Assembly: GCA_002887195.1 (NCBI GenBank)
Contig: PJAB01000062.1
Span: 1 to 49,191 of the forward strand
Length of the DNA: 49,191 nt
Direction: 5' to 3'
DNA from: Chrysochromulina parva
Taxonomy: Eukaryota; Haptophyta; Prymnesiales; Chrysochromulinaceae
Position 1 is the stretch's first letter. The number at the start of each line of letters is the position of its first letter. Made by a program: the position numbers and the translations under genes. The notes under the pieces were generated by a model. The model saw only the letters and a program-made list of their open reading frames with translations, ran no database searches and was not told the DNA's origin. Shown one piece after another: positions 1 to 9,238 of the stretch.

Positions 1-141
1 GTACATGTACATGTCCTGTACACGACTGAGACTAGAGAACTAAAGTGACTAAAGTAAGAGAACCTCACCACCGAAACGACAAACGGGGGTGGGGAAGCCG
101 GCGGTAGCACTCTAAACATTCATTTTCACAGCCGACCCGCG
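1..141. promoter_or_regulatory. upstream region of the cysteine synthase gene
   Basis: This is the window edge before the first start codon. It opens with short GTACATGTACATG direct repeats, part of a GTAC-rich motif class seen elsewhere in the window. It presumably holds the 5' UTR and part of the promoter. No TATA-like box is evident. Confidence 0.3.
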
Positions 142-1275
142 ATGGCGCTCTTTACCAGCGTTCAACGCAGCTCCGCAGCGTTGAACGCAGCGGTCTGCGT
201 CGGCATAGGATTTTTGCTGCTGCTGCTGCGACGCACGCGGCGACCGGTCCACGCTTCCTCGGCCGTGCAGGCGAGCGTACTCGACCTCATCGGCGGCACG
301 CCGCTCATCCGGCTGCACTCACTCTCGGCTGCGACGGGTTGCGAGATCCTTGCAAAGGCTGAGTTCCTCAATCCAGGCGGCAGCAGCAAAGACCGCGTGG
401 CGCTTGCAATGGTGCGTGAGGCCGAGGCATCCGGCAAGCTGCATCCAGGCGGCACCGTCGTCGAAGCGACCGCGGGCTCCACGGGCGTGTCGCTCGCGCT
501 CGTTGCCCGGGCATGTGGCTACAAGTGCCTCTTGGTTGCGGCAGACGACACGAGCCCCGAGAAGCTGCGGCTCATCCGCGCGCTCGGAGCACGCCTCGAG
601 GTGGTGAGACCCGCATCCATCGCTGATCCGGACCACCCAGTCAACGTCGCACGCCGTCGCGCCGCCGAGCTCGGTGAGGGCTCCATCTTTTGCGATCAGT
701 TCGACAACCTGGCCAACCTGCGCGCGCACGAGGCTGGGACGGGCCGCGAGATCTGGGAGCAGACCCACGGGCGTGTCGACGCATTCGTTATGGGCGCGGG
801 TACCGGCGGCACACTCGCAGGAGTCTCTCGCTACCTCAAGGCGCGCCGGCCTTCTGTACGCGTCTTCCTTGCCGACCCTCCGGGCTCGGCGCTCTATCAT
901 CGTGTGGCGCACGGCGTGCTCTACACGTCGCAGCAGCAGGAGCGGACGGCAAGACGACATCGGTACGACACGATCATGGAGGGAGTGGGTTGCGATCGGG
1001 TGACCCGCAATTTTGAAGCCGCCTGCGTCGATGACGCGTTCAAGGTGCCGGACGACGAGTCGGTGGCAATGGCGCGCCACCTGCTGCACGCGGAGGGCCT
1101 TTTCGTCGGTGCTTCGGCGGGCATGAACTGCGTTGGCGCAGTGCGGGCGGCGCGCAAGTTGGGACCGGGCCACACCATTGTTACCGTGCTCTGCGACGGC
1201 GGCCAGAGATACCTCTCAACGGTGCACGCTACGCCCACGGCGTCACACCTCCAGCTGACTCCTGCTCCTGACTGA
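142..1275 (+). CDS. membrane-anchored cysteine synthase-like PLP enzyme (Mcy1/CS2 type)
   Basis: This is a 377-residue fold-type II PLP enzyme of the cysteine synthase/cystathionine beta-synthase family, which makes cysteine from O-acetylserine or a related substrate. Visible motifs: GGTPL (51-55); NPGGSSKDR with the PLP lysine at K83; the substrate loop EATAGSTG; the phosphate-binding GAGTGGT loop; and GASAGMN near the end. The GSTG loop in place of the usual SGNTG, and an insert containing YDTIMEGVG before a V-x-R-N-F segment, resemble the fungal mitochondrial outer-membrane protein Mcy1 (yeast YGR012W) more than plastid OAS-TL. Residues 14-29 are hydrophobic and followed by RRTRR, fitting a single N-terminal membrane anchor with the catalytic domain outside it. 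The ATG at 142 is the first in frame. No intron is needed. The family is clear; location and exact substrate are inferred. Confidence 0.9.
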   Translation: MALFTSVQRSSAALNAAVCVGIGFLLLLLRRTRRPVHASSAVQASVLDLIGGTPLIRLHSLSAATGCEILAKAEFLNPGGSSKDRVALAMVREAEASGKLHPGGTVVEATAGSTGVSLALVARACGYKCLLVAADDTSPEKLRLIRALGARLEVVRPASIADPDHPVNVARRRAAELGEGSIFCDQFDNLANLRAHEAGTGREIWEQTHGRVDAFVMGAGTGGTLAGVSRYLKARRPSVRVFLADPPGSALYHRVAHGVLYTSQQQERTARRHRYDTIMEGVGCDRVTRNFEAACVDDAFKVPDDESVAMARHLLHAEGLFVGASAGMNCVGAVRAARKLGPGHTIVTVLCDGGQRYLSTVHATPTASHLQLTPAPD

Positions 1276-1377
1276 GGTTCTTGAGTACTCTCTTGGTTTA
1301 GAGCGCTGCGCCGATACACTGTAGAACGTGCTGCCAAAAGGGGTCCGGCTTCCATAAGGTCAAAGGTGTGCAAGAAA

Positions 1378-1658
1378 CGGCATCCGGGTGTTTTTTGGTT
1401 TTTTTCAATACGAAATTACGATTCGATTCGCGTACGCGTTATACGAGTTACGACGTTTCCGGCGCCGCCGCGCGTTCGACTTTTTCGGCCGCGGGCAAGA
1501 AATAACGTGAGATCCGGGAGCCGCAGCCGGTGATTTGTAGCTTGTACTTATGTTGTGATACTAACCCGGGGTAACCGGTCGATCCGGCGTTTGTCCCGCG
1601 GAGGACCGCCGTTTCGCCGTCGAGGACTCGTACATCGTTACACGTCGGCATCCGGGTG
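1378..1658 (-). mobile_element. SINE-like retroposon with 13-bp target-site duplication
   Basis: The 13-mer CGGCATCCGGGTG occurs at 1378-1390 and again at 1646-1658, bracketing 255 bp. Read on the minus strand the insert ends in an A-rich tail (GAAAAAAACCAAAAAA) right next to one copy of the duplication, as expected for L1-type priming. About 60 bases from its 5' end lies GGATCGACCGG (1575-1585), close to a pol III B-box (GGTTCGANNCC). A weak A-box-like TGTACGAGT sits some 48 bases before it. The insert is visibly less GC-rich than its flanks. The duplication and tail are seen directly; the tRNA-derived SINE assignment is inference. Confidence 0.55.
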
Positions 1659-2205
1659 AGTACCACGCGACGACGCCACGCGTATGGCGCGGCCCGCGGT
1701 CTGGTTGCCGGTGGAGACCGCCGGCCGCATCCGCCTCAAGCCTTTCATGCACGGCAATTGGCCTCATGGGACATGGCTCATCGCGGCGGTGCATGTCCCG
1801 TCGCGTGCATGAGACTGAGCATGACGCGCGCACGCCGGCGCCGCGCGAACGCGCCCGCTTCGTCGCCCGGGTGATGCGAATTGTATTCAGTGTGACGAAA
1901 CGAAAAGAAACGCAAACCATACGTGGACAGACAGTCGTGTGCGCCGCCGTGACCGACGAGCGTTTACGCACCGGCGACACGTCGCGGCACCTCTCGGCTC
2001 CGTCCTCCGATCACGCCGCGCGTCATCCGGTCGGTTCATCTCGTGCGCACCTGCACCCCATGGGAGCAATCATGCACTGACTACGGTGGATGGGCGCGCA
2101 TGCAGCATGCAGCATGCATGATCGCACACGGCCGCGCGTACCAAATGGCCGCCTGGCGCTCGCAGCCGCATCCGTGACTGTGAAGCTAGCGTCACTTGCC
2201 ATCTC
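1659..2205. other. intergenic, convergent 3' ends
   Basis: This lies between the SINE-like insert and the 3' end of SCO1. It contains CpG-rich sequence and a short tandem GCAGCAT repeat near 2098-2118. No convincing coding sequence or RNA gene is seen. Confidence 0.5.
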
Positions 2206-3063
2206 TCACGCCGCGCTCCGGTTGCCGGGCTTAGCAGCCTCTGCCGCCCTCTTCTGACCCTCGGTCATCTGCGGCGTCGCCATAAATGCGGGCAGGACGC
2301 TGTCCCACCACTTCTGGCGCTCCCAGTCGCCCATCAGCTTGCCCACACGTGTGAACATCTCGTCCTCGGTAAGGCTCTTTCCGTAGTAATCGGCAAACTC
2401 GCCCTCCGGGTCGACCAGGTAGGAGATGATCGAGTGGTCGAGCAGGTAGTCACCGCGCTTAATCTCTTCTGGAGTGGGCTTCGTGAAGTAGACACGGTAC
2501 GCTCTGCAAGCCTTTTTCACCGCCGCGTCGTCGCCCGTGAGCGCAATGAAGCGTGGATGGAAGCCAGCTGTCTCAAAGTAAGATTTGAGGCGTGCCTTCG
2601 TGTCTCGTGTCGGGTCGATAGTGATGAAGACTGGCTGGATCGACTGACCTTGGTTTTCCAGGCGCTTGAGCACGGCCGTGACCTTGTGCAGCTCGTCTGG
2701 ACAGATGTCGGGACATTTGGTGAACCCGAAGTATAGAAGCACCCACTTGCCAACGAGGTCTTTGCTGCTCACGGGCTTGCCATCCCAATCCACGAGCGCG
2801 AAGTCGCCGCCGAGATCGGGCCTGCCTGCCATTCGCTGCGTTGTCAGCTGCCGCGTATACTGGAACTGGTAAAGGCCATAGAGTGCACCGAGCGTGGCGC
2901 TCGCTGAGATCCACGTCACTGGACTGCGCAAGCGCTGCGCTGCGACACTAAGCGCGGAGCTGCCGTCTGCGCTCGTACTCATCGCAGCCACCGTCGTGCG
3001 CGGCAGCATCCGGCTGCTGCTGCTGCGAGCCAGCCGCAGCGGCGTGAGTCGCGCGTTCCGCAT
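2206..3063 (-). CDS. SCO1: SCO1/SCO2 cytochrome c oxidase copper chaperone
   Basis: This 285-residue protein belongs to the SCO family, which delivers copper to the CuA site of cytochrome c oxidase subunit II in the mitochondrial intermembrane space. The copper ligands are all present: C117 and C121 in KCPDICP, and H210 in LLDHS. An Arg/Ser-rich N terminus looks like a mitochondrial targeting sequence, and residues about 49-66 (WISASATLGALYGLYQF) form the single inner-membrane anchor before the thioredoxin-fold domain. FGFTKCPDICPDEL and FITIDPTRDT are family signatures. The ATG at 3063 (CAT on the plus strand) is the first in frame. A single exon suffices. It starts 195 bp from the divergent GMP reductase gene. 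Confidence 0.95.
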   Translation of the reverse strand: MRNARLTPLRLARSSSSRMLPRTTVAAMSTSADGSSALSVAAQRLRSPVTWISASATLGALYGLYQFQYTRQLTTQRMAGRPDLGGDFALVDWDGKPVSSKDLVGKWVLLYFGFTKCPDICPDELHKVTAVLKRLENQGQSIQPVFITIDPTRDTKARLKSYFETAGFHPRFIALTGDDAAVKKACRAYRVYFTKPTPEEIKRGDYLLDHSIISYLVDPEGEFADYYGKSLTEDEMFTRVGKLMGDWERQKWWDSVLPAFMATPQMTEGQKRAAEAAKPGNRSAA

Positions 3064-3258
3064 GACCAGGGTTCCGCGAATTGTCCTCGTCGGGGAAAAG
3101 AAGCGTCTTGTGAATTTGAATCGACGGGACGTCGTTTCGCCCCAGGCCGCTCAAAGTACTGCACACCCACCATTCACACCCACCACGAGTGTGAATCTAA
3201 AGCCGTCGCCGCGATTGCCGTCCTGCACGAAAGTTAGAAGTCGCACATTGAGCGCGAC
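3064..3258. promoter_or_regulatory. bidirectional promoter between SCO1 and GMP reductase
   Basis: Only 195 bp separate two divergent ATGs, so both core promoters and both 5' UTRs must lie here. No TATA box is obvious. Confidence 0.5.
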
Positions 3259-4598
3259 ATGTTCAGCGCACTTCTGCGAAGCTCGCTCCCGAGGGCGGCG
3301 GCCGTGGCGACGGCCGGTGCTTTCTTCGCCGGTGGCGTCGCCAGCTGCATGCGCATTGAGGAGGAAGTGAAGCTCGATTACAAGGACGTGCTCCTAAGGC
3401 CAAAGCGCTCGACGCTGCGGTCGCGATCGGAGGTTTCCCTCGACCGCACGTTCCACTTCCGACACTCGAAACGCTCGTGGACTGGCACGCCTATGATCGT
3501 GGCAAACATGGACACCGTCGGCACCTTCACCATGGCGACCGAGATGGCCAAGCATCACTGCATCGTCGCCATCCACAAGCACTATACTGTTGACGAGTGG
3601 AAGCAGTTTGCAGCCGAGCAGCCGCAGGCGGTCCCATACGTGGCCGTGTCTGCCGGAACTTCGGCAAACGACATGAGCAAGCTGTACGCTGCGATCTCGA
3701 TATGATGGCAAAGCTCATTCCCCTGGTAGCCCAAATCGCCATCTCCTCGTCACTGACCGGTGGCCGAATCCCAAACTCGCAGCGACGCCATCCTGTCGAC
3801 CTGCCCGGGCGTCACCTTCATCTGTCTGGACGTTGCCAACGGCTACTCGGAGTTCTTCGTCTCCGCCGTCAAGACTGTGCGCGAGAAGTGGCCGCAGCAC
3901 ACCATCATAGCGGGCAACGTTGTCACCAACGAAAGTGCGTCTCGAACGATACGATGTCTGATGGCTTGCTTGTTGACGTGTTGACCTCGAATCACGTACA
4001 CCATGGTGGGTGACTGCGGGCTTCTCCAGTGACCGAAGAGCTGATCATGCACGGCGCAGACATCGTCAAGGTGGGCATTGGCCCTGGCTCGGTGTGCACG
4101 ACGCGAAAGCAGACGGGCGTGGGCTATCCACAGCTGTCGGCCGTTATCGAATGCGCAGACGCGGCGCATGGGCTCGGCGGCTACGTGTGTGCCGACGGCG
4201 GCATCACGTGCCCGGGTGACGCCGCCAAGGCATTTGGCGGCGGCAGCGACTTCATCATGATGGGCGGCATATGGGCCGGCTGCGACGAGGCTGCTGGCGC
4301 AATCGTCGAGCGGAACGGCCAGAAGTTCAAGCAGTTCTACGGCATGTCTTCGAACACGGCGATGAAGAAGCATGCGGGCGGAGTGGCCGAGTACCGTTCG
4401 TCCGAGGGCAAGACCGTTGAGGTGCCCTACAAGGGCCCTGCGGCGGCGATTGTCCTCGACCTGCTCGGCGGACTGCGCTCCGCGTGCACCTACATCGGCG
4501 CAGCCACGCTCGAGGAGGTGCCGCGCAGGACCACTTTCATTCGCGTCACGCAGCAGCTCAACCAGGTATTCGGCTCGCATGATCTTGGTAAAGCGTAA
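3259..4598 (+). CDS. GMPR: GMP reductase, three exons (3259-3683, 3783-3934, 4030-4598)
   Basis: GMP reductase converts GMP to IMP with NADPH in purine salvage. The spliced product is 381 residues. Exon 1 carries [16 protein letters not shown] and ANMDTVGTF; exon 2 carries [12 protein letters not shown] and AGNVVTNE; exon 3 carries the catalytic loop [11 protein letters not shown] with nucleophile C215, then [24 protein letters not shown] and [11 protein letters not shown]. The splice sites restore the family alignment exactly: intron 1 gives KL-DAIL and intron 2 gives NE-M-TEEL. The first 30 residues are an extension relative to animal GMPR and are Ala-rich and basic, possibly an organelle transit or signal peptide; [14 protein letters not shown] may be the conserved start of the domain. 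The protein ends a few residues beyond the usual C terminus. Confidence 0.93.
3684..3782 (+). other. intron 1 of GMP reductase (99 bp)
   Basis: Donor GTACGC, acceptor CTCGCAG, phase 2. Splicing joins AAGCT to CGAC and gives K-L-D-A-I-L, which matches the GMPR family; unspliced translation hits a stop at once. Confidence 0.9.
3935..4029 (+). other. intron 2 of GMP reductase (95 bp)
   Basis: Donor GTGCGT, acceptor TTCTCCAG, phase 1. Splicing restores the codon ATG in N-E-M-T-E-E-L, which matches the GEMVEEL of animal enzymes. Confidence 0.9.
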
Positions 4599-4939
4599 GG
4601 GCGGCAACTAAGGACGTGACAGCGCTCGTCGTGGCGCTCGCTGAGTCTCGACCGGAGAGACGGCCGGCCAGACTCACGCACCCACCAGGACCCCACGTCG
4701 GCACGCGAGCCAGAGGCCTCGCCACGTCCCGTGCCACGACCCCACCGTGGGGTCGCACACATTCGCATGCAACTGAAACGACGGAGAACTTTTCTGTTCC
4801 AAACTTGTTCAATTTTGGTTTCCAAAACAGAGTCTCTCTCTCTCACCAACCAAAAAATTCTTCTCTCGAGCACCCACAGAGGTCCCTGGTCCCAGGAGGC
4901 CCAAAACGCCACGTACGACGGTCCGTTTGGTGCGGCAGG
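4599..4939. promoter_or_regulatory. GMPR 3' end and 5' region of the coiled-coil gene
   Basis: The reading frame of the next gene stays open through here but has no ATG before 4940. The sequence contains a pyrimidine-rich TCTCTCTCTCTC stretch (about 4831-4842) and reads as UTR or promoter. Confidence 0.5.
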
Positions 4940-7900
4940 ATGGAACTTGACGTGAGCGGGAGGATGGAGTTCGACGACATCATTATACCGAACGGTGAGC
5001 CCTCCGTCGATGATGTGCCCCAGCAGCCCTCATCGCCACCTATGTCGGCTTCACCACACCGGCCACATGTGCCTATGCTCCCGCCGCACGAGACACATGA
5101 GGCGCGCAAAGTGAGGAAAGAGCAAAATGTTGAGGCGGCCGAGGCGGAAGCCCGCGTCGCAGAGGAGGAGGCGAGGCTTGCCAAGGCGCTAGCCGATGAG
5201 GGGCGCAAGGCTCTCGAGAAGGCTCGTTCTGCACGCGCTGCGGAGGAGGCCCGCATGGCTGAGGAGATGAGGGAGGCCGAGGAGCAAAAGGCAGCAGTTT
5301 TGGAGCAGGCGCTGAAAGAGGAGCAGGAGGCGCTGAGGGAGGAGGCGCTGAGGGAGGAGGCGCGTCGGCTTGAGCAGTGGGAGACATCTGAGAGGGCGGC
5401 GGAGCTTGAGCGGGGAGACTTGCGTCTCTCAGATGACTCCATGCTGGATGAGCAAGCGTTCACGACGGATACCGCCTCGCTTGAGGGCGAGCTGCTCGAG
5501 GGCGCCTCATGGACTCCGATGCCTCCGTCGGTCCTCGTGATGACGGGCGACGGCGGCATAGAGCCCCTGGACACGGGCGGCGACAATGAGGTCCCGTCGA
5601 GACTCCCGGCGCCGATGGGGGCGACACGCTCGCGCTCGGTGTCTCCGTCGCTTGGCAAGGCGGACGCGGAGGCGCTTTCCAAGGGTGGGGCGAAGAAGGC
5701 TAGCGTGGTTGTTGTCAACCTCGAGCCGGCCGCTGCTCCGATGGTTGCCGCCCCCGCCCAAGATGCTGCCAAGCTCGTGGAGGCGGGGATGCGCGAGAAG
5801 CAGTTGCGCCGGCAGCTCGAGCAGATGCAGCAGAGCCTGCGCGAGGCGGAGGATCGCCTCAAGAAGAGCGGCCAATCCGACGAGGGCTCGAGCAAGAAGC
5901 TCGCCGAGACCAAGGCCAAGCTCGATGTGACGGTCAAGCGCGAGGCCAAGGCGACGGCGGAACTCAAGGTGACGCAGGACGAGCTCAAGGTGGCCAAGGC
6001 GGCGGCGGCGGAGGCCACCGCGGCGGCGGCCACCGCGATGACCAAGCAGAGGGAGGACAAAACGAAGCTCGCCGAGGCGCTCAAGCTGCAGGCGAAGCTC
6101 GAAGCCGACGTGAAGGCCGCGCAGCAGCGTTTCGAGACTGTCAAGGCGGCGAGCGCCAAGGAAGCTGAGAAGGCTGCGGTGATGCGCGCGAAGCTGGTGG
6201 CCGAGGAGCAGGAGTTGCTCGCGCAGGCGGCGGCGCGCGAGGCCGAGCTCGCCCGCCAGCTGAGCACCGTCAAGCAGCAGAAGCAGCAGGCTCTCGAGAA
6301 GGCGGAAAGCGAGCACAAGGCGATGGAGCTCGCCGAGCTCAAGCTCGAGACAGTACGGGATGAGGTGCGAGCGGAGATGACCGAGCAGATGAAGGGCATC
6401 AACCAACAGCTCGAGAAGACAAAGGAGGAGCTCGAGGCTACCAAGCAGAGCGCGTACAGGGACAAGCGCACCCTCGCGACGCTGACCGAGAGCCTCGAGA
6501 AGACGACGGCCAAGCTGCAGGAGACTGAGCGCCAGGTCGAGATGCTGCAGGCGGGCGCTACGGCTGTGCAGGCGCAACTGACCAAGGAGCGCTCTAATAC
6601 GGCGCAGCAGCGCGACGCGGCGCAGATGGCGCAGCGCAAGCAGGCGGACGTAGAGGCCAAGTACAATGAGGCTCTCGGACGTCAGGCGGAGAGCGCTGCG
6701 GTGCTCGACGCGATGAAGGCCGACCTCGCCGAGGCGAGAAAGACGGCGGCCGAGGACCGTACGGCAGTGGTGCGATCGCGCAAGGAGATGGAGGAGGCGA
6801 AGGTCATGCTGGCCGACTCGGAGGTTCGCGAGGCCTCGTTCAAGAGCGAGCTCAAGGGCGTTGTTTCTCAGCTCGAGGCGGCAGAGGCGACGTCGCTCAA
6901 GTGCCGAGAGGAGGCGGAGAAGTTTAGGGAGGCGCTCGGGCAGACCGAAGCGAAGCTCAAGAATGCGGGCGCGAAGGCGGACGAGAGCAAGAAGCAGCTC
7001 GAGACGGCGCTCGAGCAGCTCAAGGCTCTAAAGGAGGCGAGCCAGGAGCAGCGCGAGCGCGCGAGCGTCACGGCGGGTAAGCTGAAGGAGGCAGAGACCA
7101 AGCTGCAGAAGGAGCACGAGCTGCTGAGCACGCTCGGCCAGACGCTTGACGAGACGAAGAAGGAGCTCGAGGCGAAGCAGGCGGAGCTCAAGAGGCGCAT
7201 TGAGAACGCCGAGATGACGGACGCCAAGCTGTCGGAGGCAGAGGCGAAGCTCGTCGAGGCGGCACGTCTCGATAAGGAGCGCCAACAAGAGATGCTCAAG
7301 GTGCAGACGGACCTCGAGGAAGCATTGCTGGCGGGGGCGGAGGCGCGCGACGCGCTCGCGGGCCTCGTGCTCAAAGAGATGATTCCAACGCGCAGCGCAG
7401 TCCTCAAGGAGGCGCCAGCGGCTGCGGCCGGAGGAGTGGCAGGCGCGCCAGTCGCGTACACGGCTTCGGCACAGATGGCACTCGATGAGCTACGCCTCAA
7501 GGCATCGGCGATGAAGCAGGAGGCGGATAAGGAGAGGGCGCTGGGGGAGAAGCGTGAGGAACGGCTGCAGGGGCAGCTCAAGGCGGCGCAGGAGGAGCGC
7601 GAGAAGCTCAAGTTTCAGCTCGAGACTTGGCGCACCGAAGCGGCGAACGCGCAGCGCGAGACGGCCGAGTACAAGCGGGAGGCGGCCGTCGCCGTGAGTG
7701 AGGCGGCATCGGCGAAGAGCAAGGCGGAGCTGGCCGAGTTCGAGATCACGAAGCGCGAGACGAAGCTCAAGGCGCTGCAGTCCAAGCAGCAGGCGGACTT
7801 GGACGTTAAAGTGGCCGAAAAGGTGGCCGACATCAAGCGAGACGCTCTTGAGAAGATCCTCGAGGCGAAGCTGAAGGCCGCCGAGCGCGAGGAGAAGGCA

Positions 7901-9238
7901 GCCGACATGGCACGCGAGGCGGCTGAGCTCAAGGCAAAGCTGGCACGCAAGGAGGCCGACCTCGAGGAGGGCATAACCACGGCGGTGCGGGCGAGGAGCG
8001 AGGTAACGGCCGCCGAGGGGCGTGCGATGGCCGCGGAGCAGCGATACGCGACCGAGCGCAAGGATATCACGCGCATTCAGCTCGAGTGGGCGATCCAGAA
8101 GGAGAAGGATGAGCACGACAAGACGGCCGCCACGATGGAGGCCATCGAGGCAGAGAAGAATAAGCTTGAGCGCAACTTGCTCAAGGCTAACTCGGAGACG
8201 GCCGCGTGGCGCCAGAAGGCTGGTGCCCTTGAGATGGAGCTCATGACCGTGGGCAAGGTCAAGGACGAGGCCGTCTACGTGGCGACAAAAGCGGAGCGAA
8301 AGTGCGCCGAGGCCACGTCAGCGCTGAGCGGCGTGCAGGAGCAGGCGTTGCAGGAGCAGCAGGCCAAGATGGTGGCGACGGTGCACGTGGCCATCGGGCT
8401 GAGCGAGCTCAAGAAGATGGAGCTCAGCCTGGAGGAGGAACAGCTTGTGGCCGAGTCGGTGATGGACGAGCTCTCGAGGCTGCTCGCCGAGCGGGACGGC
8501 ATCACCGTCGAGGCAGCGGCACGAAGCGTGCGGCAGCTCGCCGTGCAGCGCGCGTTGGAGATGGCCAAGGAACGGCAGGCTGAACTCGAGAAGCTCACCG
8601 TGCCAGGCGAAGGGGGCAAGAAGCCGCCGCGTGAGAAGGGCGAGAAGAAGAGCAAGGCCGAGGCTCGGCTCGATGCAAGCAAGGCCAAGATTGCCCAAGC
8701 ACCGGTCAGCCCAGCACCTGTAGTGCGTAGCCCTCTCGACAAGGGCGCCGGGGGTGTGGGGGTCGCAATGGTTATGCCCTCTGCTACCGACAAGGGGAGT
8801 GCCAACCCCGAGTCGCAGGGCCAGCCTGTGCTGGCTGATGCCACGAGTAAGGGCGAGAGCAAGGGCGAGGGCGAAGGCGATTCAAGTCCGAGTCGCTTGA
8901 AGCGCCTCTCACATAAGACGATGGCGGACAAGCCCGAGGGGCCCGAGAGCACGCGAGGTGGCCAGGGGCGATCGGCCAAGGGGTCGGGGGGCAGCAGCGG
9001 GAAGGCGGGCGGTTCCAAGACCAAGGGTGCCGCCAAGGGCGGCTCGGGAGCCAAAAATGGCATCCTTAGCAATACCACGTCTTCAACCTCTTCGCCGAAA
9101 AACACAGAAAGGGCTGAGCCGGCGGCGGTGCATGTGCAGCCGGTGCTGGCCAGCGTGCGGGAGGCTCTCTTGGAGCAGCAGGTTGCCGTCGCGGGAAAAG
9201 CGGCCAAGAGCAGGGGCCATCCGTCGCAGAGCCGTTGA
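4940..9238 (+). CDS. large coiled-coil protein, function unknown
   Basis: This is a 1,432-residue protein from the first in-frame ATG (4940; the open frame upstream has only a GTG). Residues 1-50 are acidic and Pro-rich. About 52-163 form a first Glu/Ala/Arg-rich helix. About 165-275 are low complexity. About 275-1210 are an almost unbroken heptad-type coiled coil with repeated K-L-x-E-A-E-x-K-L and E-L-K patterns. The last 220 residues are a disordered Lys/Gly/Ser-rich basic tail. No motor, GTPase, kinase or transmembrane segment is visible. The layout suits a cytoskeletal, centriolar or golgin-like scaffold, but similarity among long coiled coils is not informative, so no function is assigned. 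A single exon. Confidence 0.8.
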   Translation: MELDVSGRMEFDDIIIPNGEPSVDDVPQQPSSPPMSASPHRPHVPMLPPHETHEARKVRKEQNVEAAEAEARVAEEEARLAKALADEGRKALEKARSARAAEEARMAEEMREAEEQKAAVLEQALKEEQEALREEALREEARRLEQWETSERAAELERGDLRLSDDSMLDEQAFTTDTASLEGELLEGASWTPMPPSVLVMTGDGGIEPLDTGGDNEVPSRLPAPMGATRSRSVSPSLGKADAEALSKGGAKKASVVVVNLEPAAAPMVAAPAQDAAKLVEAGMREKQLRRQLEQMQQSLREAEDRLKKSGQSDEGSSKKLAETKAKLDVTVKREAKATAELKVTQDELKVAKAAAAEATAAAATAMTKQREDKTKLAEALKLQAKLEADVKAAQQRFETVKAASAKEAEKAAVMRAKLVAEEQELLAQAAAREAELARQLSTVKQQKQQALEKAESEHKAMELAELKLETVRDEVRAEMTEQMKGINQQLEKTKEELEATKQSAYRDKRTLATLTESLEKTTAKLQETERQVEMLQAGATAVQAQLTKERSNTAQQRDAAQMAQRKQADVEAKYNEALGRQAESAAVLDAMKADLAEARKTAAEDRTAVVRSRKEMEEAKVMLADSEVREASFKSELKGVVSQLEAAEATSLKCREEAEKFREALGQTEAKLKNAGAKADESKKQLETALEQLKALKEASQEQRERASVTAGKLKEAETKLQKEHELLSTLGQTLDETKKELEAKQAELKRRIENAEMTDAKLSEAEAKLVEAARLDKERQQEMLKVQTDLEEALLAGAEARDALAGLVLKEMIPTRSAVLKEAPAAAAGGVAGAPVAYTASAQMALDELRLKASAMKQEADKERALGEKREERLQGQLKAAQEEREKLKFQLETWRTEAANAQRETAEYKREAAVAVSEAASAKSKAELAEFEITKRETKLKALQSKQQADLDVKVAEKVADIKRDALEKILEAKLKAAEREEKAADMAREAAELKAKLARKEADLEEGITTAVRARSEVTAAEGRAMAAEQRYATERKDITRIQLEWAIQKEKDEHDKTAATMEAIEAEKNKLERNLLKANSETAAWRQKAGALEMELMTVGKVKDEAVYVATKAERKCAEATSALSGVQEQALQEQQAKMVATVHVAIGLSELKKMELSLEEEQLVAESVMDELSRLLAERDGITVEAAARSVRQLAVQRALEMAKERQAELEKLTVPGEGGKKPPREKGEKKSKAEARLDASKAKIAQAPVSPAPVVRSPLDKGAGGVGVAMVMPSATDKGSANPESQGQPVLADATSKGESKGEGEGDSSPSRLKRLSHKTMADKPEGPESTRGGQGRSAKGSGGSSGKAGGSKTKGAAKGGSGAKNGILSNTTSSTSSPKNTERAEPAAVHVQPVLASVREALLEQQVAVAGKAAKSRGHPSQSR

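Noticed and set aside
319..1173. 284-codon minus-strand open frame opposite the cysteine synthase
   Set aside because: Antisense shadow of a well-conserved gene; composition follows the GC-rich third positions of the plus-strand gene.
4843..6666. 607-codon Ser/Ala-rich minus-strand frame
   Set aside because: Mirror of the coiled-coil gene (GAG/AAG codons read as CTC/CTT); no domain.
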